Shown here in pieces: positions 1 to 10,173 of a stretch of 64,000 nucleotides of DNA. Each line of letters opens with the position of its first letter. Positions within the stretch are counted from its first letter, which is position 1. The stretch is from Harmothoe impar. Lineage: Eukaryota > Annelida > Polychaeta > Phyllodocida > Polynoidae. Location of the stretch: positions 20,122,618 through 20,186,617 of the forward strand of contig OX381714.1 of the NCBI GenBank assembly GCA_947462335.1, read 5' to 3'. Made by a program: the position numbers and the translations under genes. Under the pieces are notes generated by a model. It was not told where the DNA came from, ran no database searches, and was given only the letters and a program-made list of their open reading frames with translations.

Positions 1-1053
1 GTAATATATTTGTTTGCATCATAATATATTGTGAGAATGGCTTGGATCCGATCGGACAATCGGGTAGTGGAGTCCCAGCCACACATTATGATAATCCGGT
101 CCTTAAGTATTGACATAAATACCTATCTGGCCACACAATGCCCCAGAGCATGGTATTTATCAGATTACAGTATCATAAAGGAAATTTTAAAAAACATTGC
201 CAGGTGCCAAACATGGGCAGGATTTTGGTTGGAAAGTGAAAGTCATATGCCATACATTCAGTCACACGTGCTCCTGGAGCTATTGTGTTTTGGTATCAAA
301 TCCAATAATCCCACAAAAGAATTATACCTCGCAAACTATGGCAATTATTTTTGTTTAATCTTGGTGGTCAACTAACATGACTATAATAACATATGCAGGA
401 ATAACATGCTGTGACTTACTGACCTGTGAATTCCACAGGTAGCCAACTAGTTTACTTGAATGCCAGTTTAGGCAGGGTTAGTTTCCTGGAACGACTGAAA
501 GGGGCTGCGTCAACATTCCTGCATAAACTATGGCCTCAGCTTTCACCCAATGCATAGTAATTGTTAGAGGTGTTAGACATTCAGCACTAACCTGTGATTT
601 GAAGCTGCGTTCAACTATGCCGCGAGTTGCATGCATGGCGATGTCAAATATATACATGAACGTTGTGTTGATCATGGGACCACTTGAAAAGCTTGTGATA
701 ACTGTGCAAATCTGTAGCATTGCTGATTATCATAACTATTGTGAGTGATATGTAAATCATTATAATTCTGAATATTCTATGCTGGCATTTAATTGCCTTT
801 GTAGAGGCTTGAGTAAAGTGTAAGATTAAATCCCTATACATTTGTAGTAACTGTCTAGTGCATTGAGAAATATGTATTTTAATGCAATGCATTCTTTTGT
901 TAGTATGAGGAGGAGCAATATCTCTAATGGCCACCAGTGGGCCCACATCGGCGATAATATAAGGGAAATGTATGGGCTGAAACGGCCGAACCTCTCCTGT
1001 GGGTGCCGGTCAGTACATGGTATACCACGCCTGGGCCAATACATGGACGGTTA
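1..1053. other. Noncoding, no recognised feature
   Basis: AT-rich sequence. Short open frames on both strands show no recognisable domain, splice pattern or repeat structure. Confidence 0.6.
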
Positions 1054-1203
1054 TGTAAAAGATAGACTATGGTTATGAAAAGGTATGTAGAATTAACCAC
1101 AGCTTGCTGGTGGGGCCAGACGAGGGCGAAGCCCAAGTCGCCCTACCAGCAAGCTGTGGTTAATCTACATACCTTTTCATAACCATTGTCTATCTGTTTT
1201 AAA
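1054..1203. repeat. Long fold-back (hairpin) sequence
   Basis: The arm containing GGTTATGAAAAGGTATGTAG and TTAACCACAGCTTGCTGG is followed, after a 20-30 bp GC-rich loop, by its reverse complement ending near AGACAATGG/ATAGTCTAT. The stem is about 65 bp with a few mismatches, so this is a likely fold-back MITE. Confidence 0.75.
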
Positions 1204-1413
1204 CCAGGGTATGCAGTATAACCAAGGTGCGAACTCTATTGTTCTGCCCCACCACCGTGGTTTAAACAACAATATACACAACAATATATATGTAACATGT
1301 ATTATGTGCTTTTGATGGATTTTATGTATAAGCACCGCTCGTTATACCGATCTATTTACACTATTAGCAATGATTATTCTACTTTGATATTGATTATATC
1401 CAATAGAGCTATG

Positions 1414-2364
1414 ACATATGGCTCACTCTCACCAAATCAGTGCAACTAAAAAAGTGACGTACATGATCGGTGGACGTACATGATCGGCGGACGTACATGA
1501 TCGGAAAACTACAATATCCCCCTAAGGCCCCCTTTACTCCGCTATTTAACTTATATAACTATACCTACTGGCTGTAATGTAGTCTTGGGAAGTTTATTAG
1601 GAAAAAATAACTCCCTAAATATTAATAGGGGCCAAAGGGGGGGGGGATCAATATACAACCGATCATGTACGTCACATGACGTACATGATCGGTTTGGAAT
1701 GTCATGTAAAATTTTCTTATTACCCACTGCTTTATATGTCTATGATTATACATATTTAGACCTACATCATATGTACACCTTGCTAGGATTGATTTATGTT
1801 TTAAACATGGTCAGAAATGGGTCAAAATGAGGGTGGATCAATGTACAACCGATCATGTACGTCACATGACGTACATGATCGGTATTGAAATGTCAATTAA
1901 AATTATCTTAATAGTCGCATCTAGACATTTCTAACATATTACATGTCAAGACACACATCATATGTACACCCTGGTAAGGTTTATTTATGTTTTGTCATGG
2001 TAGGAAATGGTAAGGCAGCCAATAAATCACCGATCATGTACGTCATCGATCATGTACGTCACATGACGTACATGATCGGTATTGAAATGTCAATTAAAAC
2101 TATCTTAATAGTCGCATCTAGACATTTCTAACATAGAACATGTCAAGACACACACCATATGCACACCTTGGTAAGATATATTTATGTTTTAACATGGTCA
2201 GAAAGGGTAGGGCAGTCAATAACTCCCGATCATGTACGTCACCGATCATGTACGTCACCGATCATGTACGTCACCGATCATGTACGTCCGCCGATCATGT
2301 ACGTCCGCCGATCATGTACGTCCAAATAATAGTTGCATCGATCTGGTGAGAGTGAGCCATATGT
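1414..2364. mobile_element. TA-flanked non-autonomous DNA element with 16 internal CCGATCATGTACGTC motifs
   Basis: Terminal inverted repeats TGGCTCACTCTCACCA (16 bp, extending imperfectly to about 30 bp) begin after TA near 1418 and end before TA near 2361, a Tc1/mariner-type target duplication. Inside, the 15-bp motif CCGATCATGTACGTC or its complement occurs 16 times: three near the left end, six near the right end pointing the other way, and as head-to-head pairs in the middle. The middle is three tandem units of roughly 190 bp, each with one motif pair. There is no coding sequence. The subterminal motif arrays look like binding sites for a transposase supplied elsewhere (inference). Confidence 0.85.
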
Positions 2365-2604
2365 ATACATGGTATATATCAGGGTGGAAATAGTTCCACC
2401 TACAGTAATGCTATATATCACTATTCACTACGTACATTTAATCCACATCACTGCTGCAATTATGATTATGTACAGATACATATCTCAATAAAGGCAGGTA
2501 TGCCAGACATATACGGTACTAAAGCACATACATAAGTGTTGACGTTGAGATCTGTTGTGTTCATTCACCTCCTCGCCGAAATGACGAACAAAGTCAGTCA
2601 CTTC

Positions 2605-3246
2605 CCAGTAAACACTCTATGTAGTTCCAACGTAGTTCAGAGGTTTCTCTAGGTAGTTGTCCAACCAAAACATTTAAGATTGGTCATTTTGGAAGGTTTG
2701 TATATGTCAAAACATTAAGGTTTATTTATGTTTAACTGACGTAGACATCTGATTTACATTTATCTACATCATCTAGCCGTAAATATACATAATGAATCTA
2801 TGTAGATCTACGTTAAAAGATGTAACTTTTCAACTTCAAGTGGGTAGATGCCTTCTCAGTATCACACTAGGTGGCAGCACTGTTAATCATAGAGAGAATA
2901 TTACAGCTCTTACACAAATTTACCACATTCTACAAGAATATACTAGATAGAATGAAATGAGATTGAAGATTATAGAAGTTAATTTGCAGGAATATTGTTT
3001 GCTTATATAAATTTGTCTGCACTATAATACAAGTCTTTGTCTGAATCTGACTATGCAGAAGTATATATATGTCATGTGTTTATGTTTCAACATAGATCTA
3101 CATTTGAGCTATGTAAACAAGACCTGCAGGTTTGAGAGTGATAAATAAACCTTAATGTTTTGACGTTTATGACCCTTCTAAAATGACGTAGTACAGACCA
3201 AAAATCAAAGTAGTCTGCCCAACGTAGTTGTGTTTGCTGTACTGGG
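2605..3246. mobile_element. Non-autonomous DNA element with long inverted arms
   Basis: CCCAGTA ends with diverged subterminal copies of ACTACGTTGG flank a strong inverted pair, TCAAAACATTAAGGTTTATT at about 2708-2730 and 3145-3170. No protein is encoded. Target-site duplication not clear. Confidence 0.6.
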
Positions 3247-3480
3247 TTGATGGCCACCGTCTTCTGGACTCTAATTGGTTTTCATAGGAAATGTATGAGT
3301 TTAATCAGCAATAGTTCCGCTGTAGAAGGTGGTCATTATGGCCACCATCCACTGAGGAACATCAGCTGATTGAGCCTACACTTTCCCCATGTAACTTCGG
3401 GCAGGGGACGTTGGCCATAAAGAATGCGATTTGGGATGTGGTCAGCTTTTTATGACCACCGTCCACAGGTCAGTATGAAA
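3238..3480. mobile_element. Diverged relatives of the CACCGTCCACAG MITE family
   Basis: Contains ATGGCCACCGTCTTCTGG, TGGTCATTATGGCCACCATCC and ATGACCACCGTCCACAGG, degenerate ends of the fold-back family seen better at 8609 and 20479. Probably two overlapping or nested old copies. Confidence 0.5.
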
Positions 3481-3780
3481 TCGCTGACCTCGGTCAGTGT
3501 GAAATGGGTAACTAAGCAATAAGCGAAGTCCCCTGCCCCCCACCCTTTCTCGAATGTACCTTTCTATCCATACTATGCATGTTCATTACTATTTGCATAT
3601 AAATCTTATGATTTGTAATTCCCTTTGTTGTTATAATACGTGAATGCAGCCCATCTTTGGGAATCATCCGCATCCATCCTTTGCGCATAAACGCTGCAGG
3701 CTCTCGGCATGATGCTTGAATGTCCCCCTAACAGGTCACTCTCAAGAATTGCAGAAGGCTATGGTATATTATTGATATTA

Positions 3781-3885
3781 GGGCCACAGTCTAGATAGAG
3801 CATAAATCGGCCATATACTGCCATAAATAACTGTGCATAAAATGGCCGTATACAGCCGATTTATGCTCTGTGGACGATGGTCCTA
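3781..3885. mobile_element. CACCGTCCACAG fold-back MITE, copy 1
   Basis: The arms GAGCATAAATCGGC and GCCGATTTATGCTCTGTGGA fold over a roughly 45-bp loop. The left tip is degraded (CACAGTCTAGATAGAGC). Confidence 0.75.
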
Positions 3886-3925
3886 AATAATTTCAGCTTG
3901 AGTACAATTCTATCCTGTACATTAA

Positions 3926-4658
3926 AGGTATAGACCAGGGTCTATGCATACGGCACCTGGTGGCAAAAAAAATGAAACAACTTAAAACCATGATGAAAGC
4001 ATATCTGTCTTTTGCATATGACCTAACTCACATAATTATATCAACCCTTTAGATGCCTCACAGTGGCATTCTACACATCTTGCCATTGCTTTTCTCTGCT
4101 ATGCCCTAAGCTATGACAGTTATCTCGGCTGACTAGAAAATATTTGAGTAAATCCCAAACTTTATTTATTTATTAATGAATCCCTTCTATTTTTTGTTGT
4201 AAAATGTATCTTTTGATCTCATGTACACATGGCTAAGGTTTTGATCACAAAATGTTGGCCCATTTCTTTTCTGTATTGCAAAATGTAGAGAGAACTTTTT
4301 TTAATTTGTGTTTTTTTTTCTAAATCAGTCCCGGCTCTTTGGTTTCACCCATGATCACTCATTTTTATGGATCGATTATGATGCATATGATCTCCTCTAA
4401 ACATCCGAAAAGGTTTGTTGAGATATTATGGGCCAATCTTACAAAAATTAAAAAAGACATTGAAAAAATAGGGGTGTATCCATATGCTGTCATAGTTAAG
4501 GGTGCCCTATCTTCAAATGTCAATATATCATAATCTAGCACCAAGAGGTATTGATTTCTTTGCTTTTATTTAATCATAACATATCAAACTCATATAATCC
4601 AAAGTGATTGAGAGAAATTGTGGGTAGATCAGAATTGACCGAACCCTGGTCTATACCT
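3926..4658. mobile_element. TTAA-flanked non-autonomous element (piggyBac-like ends)
   Basis: TTAA at 3922-3925 and again at 4659-4662 brackets inverted ends AGGTATAGACCAGGGT. An exact TTAA duplication is the hallmark of piggyBac-type transposition. The 733-bp interior has no recognisable transposase; a 64-residue frame at 4339-4533 matches nothing I know. Confidence 0.75.
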
Positions 4659-4750
4659 TTAACTGCATATGAGGAGAAAATTGAACATAATTTTTTCACC
4701 CCTTAAGAAACACATGCGTTGTGGCCCTTATTGCCAAAAAGCATGAATGC

Positions 4751-5311
4751 AGCCCTGGGGTCTCTTTCAGAACAACTGCCGTATCTGCCGGGCCGTCAAA
4801 TATGTTGCCGATAATGAAATATCAACTTGATGGCAGCGGCAAATCAAAGCATAGTCACTGGTCGTCAAACTCAATATTATGGGTATCTTATAAGAAATCG
4901 TCACGCCCCCCTTATTTAGATTATGATGCATTTGCTTAGGGTTTGCTGCAGAAAGAAAAGAATGGCCAAAGAAAATAGGGTAGGTAGGTCGATTTTTCTT
5001 TTTTTAAGATTTCTTTTTAGGAATGTGAGATGAATTATTTCTAATTATCGGCCAACCTGTTGAGTTCATACTTTTCACGATAATATAATTATTGTGAAAC
5101 AGTTTTGACTATTTACCTGATCGTCATCGTCAAACCCTAATTCATACCCCCAGGCAGATACGGCAGCCGTTCTGAATGAGACCCCAGGGACCTCTTTCAG
5201 AACGACTGCCGTATCTGCCGGGCCGTCAAATATGTTGCGGATAATGCAAAAATAACTTGACGGGTGGTCTCGGCAGCGGCAAATCAATGCATCTTCACTG
5301 GTCGTCAAACT
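4751..5311. repeat. Direct repeat pair of about 120 bp
   Basis: The copies at 4751-4872 and 5184-5311 share CTGCCGTATCTGCCGGGCCG and CACTGGTCGTCAAACT with small indels. Next to the second copy lies an inverted fragment (GCAGATACGGCAGCCG) at 5154-5170. This looks like a locally duplicated repeat and not a gene. Confidence 0.7.
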
Positions 5312-6844
5312 AGATATTTGGGGTCATTCACAACAAAATCCCCTACTGCCTCTTTGAAAATATAAAAAGGGTGAATGGTGTGTCCCTGCATGGTGTCATA
5401 GAAACATGTATCTGGGTCTGCAACATGTATCAAATCAGTGTTCTAGGAAGTGTGGCACTCTCTGGACCCCTAGGCACTACGTTGTAGGCTAGCAGTCTTT
5501 GCGAAAGAAAATTTACTATCCAGGACATTCGGTCCTGCGGTTTGCAAATCTCATAGGACCGGATAGATTTCTGCAGGACCAAATACAAAAAGCTTACAAT
5601 TTAGGGTAATTTAATATTTTATTAAATCAATTTTATAAGAAATTCTCCATATAATGACAGTGTGTACTCTCTGACATCTAACTTCAGTTCTAGTTGGAAT
5701 ATTTGAAAAATTCTTTCAGTTTTGAAAAGCCTGGAATGTGCAGGGCATCTGGTCCGGCAACACCAGGTGTTTTGCCGGACCAGAGACATTTTAGGCGGAC
5801 ATTGCCACTGTCCGGCAGGATTTGGCAAAGACTGGGCTAGATATTCAGCGTTTTAAAAAAAAGAGGTATTTGCAGGGATAAAAATGTCAGCGTTTTTTTG
5901 GAAAGGAGGTACTTTCAGGGGCCAGAAAGTCGATGTTTTTATGTTAATAGGGGTAATCTATCCCAACAGTCAGTGGAAAGGGGGTATGTTTCAAAACCCA
6001 TAACGTGGATGGTGTTAGCTTACTATCAGAGTGCAGGGACCAGGAACACGTAGCTGGATAGGGTCAGCCCTGTTTTGATAGGGTCGGTCGGGTGACCTGA
6101 AACAAACCTCTTTTTTTTTGGCCGAATCAATGCTGAGGGAAAATGGTCCTTAGGGTCGGCATGTTGCATGAATGCATAGCATAATAAAATCACTGATAGA
6201 CTCTGATAGAGGATGACACAAGTTTATCTTAAATAAAATTGTTGGCTGAAAGGACAGTACATGCAATAGTTTTATGTATCTATCTAAATGAGGGATAAAT
6301 GATAAATAGCTTTAAAATAGCATTCAAGATGTCTAATCGATACGTTAACCAAACTTCAAATCGACATAGTTTAGGACTCTCTTTATCAATTGATAAATTG
6401 ATGAAGGGAGTAATGATAATATAATGTAGAATAAATTTTTAATTATAGGTGTTTCAAGTGCTATTGGATACTGTTTATGTTGTATAATTGGAGTAACACA
6501 AAACTACTATGGACATTTTAAAATAATTTTATTACATGTATATGAACCGATTAAAACTGTATAAAATGGTCTTGATATTGACCATACCGAATAGTGATAA
6601 TCCGGGAAATCAGATGATCAATCGCGGTTCTGAGAGGCCACACAAACTGCTTAAAATTAGTCAAAAGTGTATTGGCAACAATGCCGATAGAGCGCAGTAA
6701 AACCTTTGATGACATATCCGTCAACAACAATACATAATCGAAAACACAATTTATCACAATGGTGGCATATCACTACCACAACGTTTATTTTCAAAATCAC
6801 AAAAGTGTAGAGGTATAACTCGAGATTAGTCTTTTACTTTAAGT
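5312..6844. other. Noncoding; one short hairpin
   Basis: No coding signal. TCTGGTCCGGCAA...TTGCCGGACCAGA at 5748-5784 is a perfect 13-bp stem. Near-duplicate phrases AGCGTTTT...GAGGTA at about 5849 and 5889 suggest minor local duplication. Confidence 0.6.
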
Positions 6845-6982
6845 CATGACCACCGTCCACAGGGCATGAATCTGCTGTATTCGGCCATTATATATATATA
6901 TATGCAATCTACATCCAATGGAAATGTATGGCCATTCTAGTCGCATATGACCGATATATTATGCTCTCTGGATGGTGGTCAT
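6845..6982. mobile_element. CACCGTCCACAG fold-back MITE, copy 2 (diverged)
   Basis: ATGACCACCGTCCACAGGGC at the left is mirrored by GCTCTCTGGATGGTGGTCAT at the right. A short TA repeat interrupts the centre. Confidence 0.7.
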
Positions 6983-7137
6983 TAGCGTTAGACCTATACA
7001 ACTACCAAGGTAACATGTACAGGATAACACACGTGGATAATGGTACATTACATTTTTTCTCCGTCAGTGTTGGGCCATGTAATATCCATGAAGAGTGTGC
7101 TACACTGTAAATAGTAATTGTAAATACATAGCAAAAT

Positions 7138-7287
7138 CTACTGTTGGTTTACAGTAGACTCTACTGTAGAATAGATTTACAATAGATTCTGCTGTAGATT
7201 TACAGTAGACTCTACTGTAGATTTACAGTAGATTCTACTGTTTACATGCAATGAACTGTACATATACAGTAGAATCTACTGTACATG
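7138..7287. repeat. Tandem palindromic CTACTGTAGATTTACAGTAG repeats
   Basis: Several head-to-head and tandem copies of TACTGTA/TACAGTA-type 8-10-mers spaced about 18 bp. A looser version occurs at 47470-47790. Confidence 0.75.
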
Positions 7288-7585
7288 TGCACCTACAAAA
7301 ATTGAAACCAACTTTTTACAGTGTTCTCTATAGTTTACAATCTATTGTTAAGTATCAATCACTTTACAGAAATATAACCAGAACAGCTCCAGTTCGTCGT
7401 ATGCTAACACATTAATATACAACTAAATCACTACTCTGTACACTTATATGAGATATTTCTAACACAGTTAACACTACATGGCAGAACTTTCTTATAATAT
7501 TATGATTATGGCACCAATGTGATCATGGGCTGTGAGGGTTATACAGTCTTAAATCATGTAACGTTAATCAAGGTCTCTAAGAAAA

Positions 7586-7775
7586 GGTCACCGTCCACAG
7601 GACATGAATCGGCTGTATACAACTAAAATGGCCATACATTTCCTATTGTGTATATATATATTATGGCCGAAAACAGCTCCACAGAGCATAAATCGTCTAT
7701 ACGTAATTTACATAGGGAATGTATGGCAATTTTATTGATATACAGCCGATTTATGCTCTGTGGACGGTGGCCATA
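7586..7775. mobile_element. CACCGTCCACAG fold-back MITE, copies 3 and 4 (overlapping)
   Basis: A left arm (GGTCACCGTCCACAGGACAT) at 7586 runs to about 7660. A second, complete copy with CACAGAGCATAAATCG and CGATTTATGCTCTGTGGACG follows to 7775. One copy probably inserted into, or recombined with, another. Confidence 0.75.
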
Positions 7776-7895
7776 AGTGCTGGAAGCACCATATTCAATG
7801 CCCCATTATACACTATGGCTATACACTATGGCTGTATTCAATGAGCTTAAATGGCCTCAAATGAAAAAATAAACACAAATGCCATCTTCATGGAT

Positions 7896-7992
7896 ACAGT
7901 CTCTGACATATTTCACTCTTGATGGCTGGGGCCATATCGCACTCACCCTGCGGCTTCGTGGGATATGGCCCCATCCCCTACTTAGAGACAGC
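7896..7992. mobile_element. Hairpin MITE with ACAGTCTCTGAC end, copy 1
   Basis: ACAGTCTCTGACATATTTCA at the left, a GC-rich stem (GGCTGGGGCCATAT against ATATGGCCCCATCC) and AGAGACAG at the right. A second copy with the same order lies at 30107-30212. Confidence 0.7.
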
Positions 7993-8452
7993 ATCAATGG
8001 GCTTTGGCATTTGTCTATGTATGTACTATGCGCAATCTTATTGGTTGTGGTCTTACGAAATAAGAATCGCTCATCTAGTGTCGACCCACTATCCTGGCTC
8101 TTTAAATATCTATCCCATGCATGGTTCTAGACTTGCTTTGATCGTGGATTTTCCCCTTCAATATGAAGTAAATTTGAAGTATGTAATCTCCATACCCCAG
8201 GCTCTACCACCTCACATGTGACAATTAATTGACAAAAAGTAATGCACTTCGTATGCCTATGTGGAGTAATATAACGGATAGCATCGACCATGAGCTTGGG
8301 TTCGTGAGGCTGCATGCTGAAGATGTTTGCCGACAGAAGACTGGTGCTGGAACAACAAATAACATCTTACAGACTGTGAAAGTGTTTATCTTAGCATCGA
8401 TCCCAAAATGGTACTTCAGTCTGAAATTTTCATGAGAAACCACCAAACTTGC

Positions 8453-8482
8453 CTGAAGAAGTGTACTAAAAGTACACGAAAC
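8453..8482 (+). other. Hairpin with hammerhead-like core, possible retroelement remnant
   Basis: CTGAAGA, then a perfect 7-bp stem GTGTACT/AGTACAC with an AAA loop, then GAAAC. This resembles a hammerhead ribozyme core (CUGANGA, stem II, GAAA) except for one extra A before the stem. Hammerhead motifs are known in Penelope-like retroelements. Stems I and III are not evident here. Confidence 0.3.
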
Positions 8483-8608
8483 GTTGCATTATTATTCCCA
8501 ATCCCCCAGATTTCGATGTCACTTCTACCCCAATAAAAACCATCAACCCAAGTCAACTCGTCTGGTTTTGTGTGGATAAGCATTTATGTCAAACTATCTT
8601 AGGGATTA

Positions 8609-8722
8609 TAATGGCCACCGTCCACAGAGCATAAATCGGCCGTATACGACTAAAATGGCAATATGTTTCCTATGTAAATTGGCGGAATACAGCCGATTTA
8701 TGCTCTGTGGACGGTGGCTTTA
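8609..8722. mobile_element. CACCGTCCACAG fold-back MITE, copy 5 (best preserved)
   Basis: Starts TAATGGCCACCGTCCACAGA and ends with the mirror GTCCACAG-type arm, GCTCTGTGGACGGTGGCTTT. Each arm is about 35 bp around a roughly 45-bp centre. Flanked by T(T)AA-type sequence. Confidence 0.85.
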
Positions 8723-8799
8723 AGCCTTGTTCAAATCTATGTCATCCATGATGCGTTTTATCATGTCTACTGCATTTAGGCTACCAACTAAATACTAAT

Positions 8800-8990
8800 A
8801 ACGAGTAATTGGCTGGCACTACATTGGTGCATCATGCCGACCTTGACCTTTGACATAGTTCAAGTTATTAACCCGATGGGGTCAGCTTTCCGGTGCTGCA
8901 TTTGGGCATCATGCCGAAAAAATGGCATGATGGTGGATTTGGATAAAGTAAAAGGTGTCCCATTAACCGGAGTGTTAACCCTTTTTTAAG
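8800..8990. mobile_element. Degraded TTAA/CCCTTT fold-back element
   Basis: Contains GGTGCATCATGCCGACC and GGGCATCATGCCGA, internal phrases of the CCCTTTAAGG family, and ends near GTTAACCCTTTTTTAAGG. Confidence 0.45.
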
Positions 8991-9079
8991 GGGGGATATC
9001 ACCTGTAACGGACGTTACTATCATGGTGCGTTAATAGCATATAGTTTTAAGGTGTTGGGTGTGATGAATTTGTACTTTG

Positions 9080-9945
9080 TTGGGGGGCGGGGCAATTTGA
9101 CCCCTTTCGAGCGAAAATGCAGCAACCTCTCCCCCTACTCTCGTTCCCACACCCTTCCAAAGGAAGGCTCTGGTAACAGCCAAATGACCTTGAACTTGGG
9201 ATTTTGCTGGGTCTGGGCACCCCCTGCTGGTAGCCTGGAACCAGTGGACAGGAACCAAAATGTATGATGGTAGTTTTACCATCAGACTTTCTGGTTCCAT
9301 TTCCAGTTCCCGTTCGCTGGTTCGTAGCTACCAGCAGGGGTTGCCCAGACCCCCAGTGCCCGCACTTCCATCTGAGAACAGACACCATCTGCGTTCAGCC
9401 TTTTTAATTTCCACAAATTCTGGCTGTAAAATACCCACTTATAAATTTTTGTGGCCCAAATATGACCCCTTATTCCGCAAAACTGCAAAGGTATATTAGT
9501 CTTCCCCCTACATTGGAATTGGGAGATATGTACTTAATGTTGATATAGCATTTTATTATAATATTATATATCTGCTTAGTGGCTAGGGTACTGAGCTTGG
9601 TGTAAACAAGGCAAGTCAGTGTACCACCTCCTTTCATGTCATCCATGCACATCTATGTTACTTTGGAACCACAGATCTAAGGCTGAAATCAGACGCCATA
9701 TTAGTGATTTTCGCAAAGGTTTGATGGAAAAATGACCCCATATTTCTAGATTCCACTGACATGCAAGTTCAGGGAGAATGAGCCCTTTTCTTAGCATATT
9801 TCGAACGCACATGGTGTCTGTTCTCAGACGGAAGTGCGGGGACCGGACCCAGACCCAGCAAAATCCCAAGTTCAAGGTCATTTGGCTGTTACCAGAGCCT
9901 TCCCTTGGAAGGATTTGGCGACGAGAGTACCTCTCCACCATACAT
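9080..9945. mobile_element. Large imperfect inverted-repeat element
   Basis: A left arm (about 9115-9410) containing GGAAGGCTCTGGTAACAGCC and CTGAGAACAGACACCAT is repeated in reverse complement at about 9800-9930. The left arm has an extra 130-140 bp at 9217-9355 that is itself a palindrome (CCCCTGCTGGTAGC ... GCTACCAGCAGGGG). The overlapping short open frames on both strands come from this symmetry. Confidence 0.7.
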
Positions 9946-10017
9946 TTGCGTTGTTAAAAAAGCACCTGTCCAAAGGTCCATGCACCATGGATCAGCAAAC
10001 TATGAGAGTATTCTCAC

Positions 10018-10173
10018 CTTGTGATACTGTTCTGTAGGAGAATTTAAGTCCTTTCTTGGTGATGCTGTCTGTAGACTTAAGGTAGAGGTGCATGGTTCCT
10101 GTGCATCCTGTGACGGTAACACCAGTCTCCCCAGGACACACTGTTCTCAATAGACTGCCTCCCAACGAGTCAC
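10018..10173 (-). CDS. Exon H: C-terminal half of CUB domain
   Basis: 156 nt. The acceptor TTTGCTGACAG joins exon G in phase 1, and the donor CAAG|GTGAGA ends in phase 1. It encodes DSLGGSLLRTVCPGE ... HLYLKSTDSITKKGLKFSYR, the usual CUB end (cysteine pair, hydrophobic strand with S-D-x-S, then G-hydrophobic-x-aromatic-x-Y). A further exon in phase 1 must lie at lower coordinates, and I did not find it. Confidence 0.85.
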
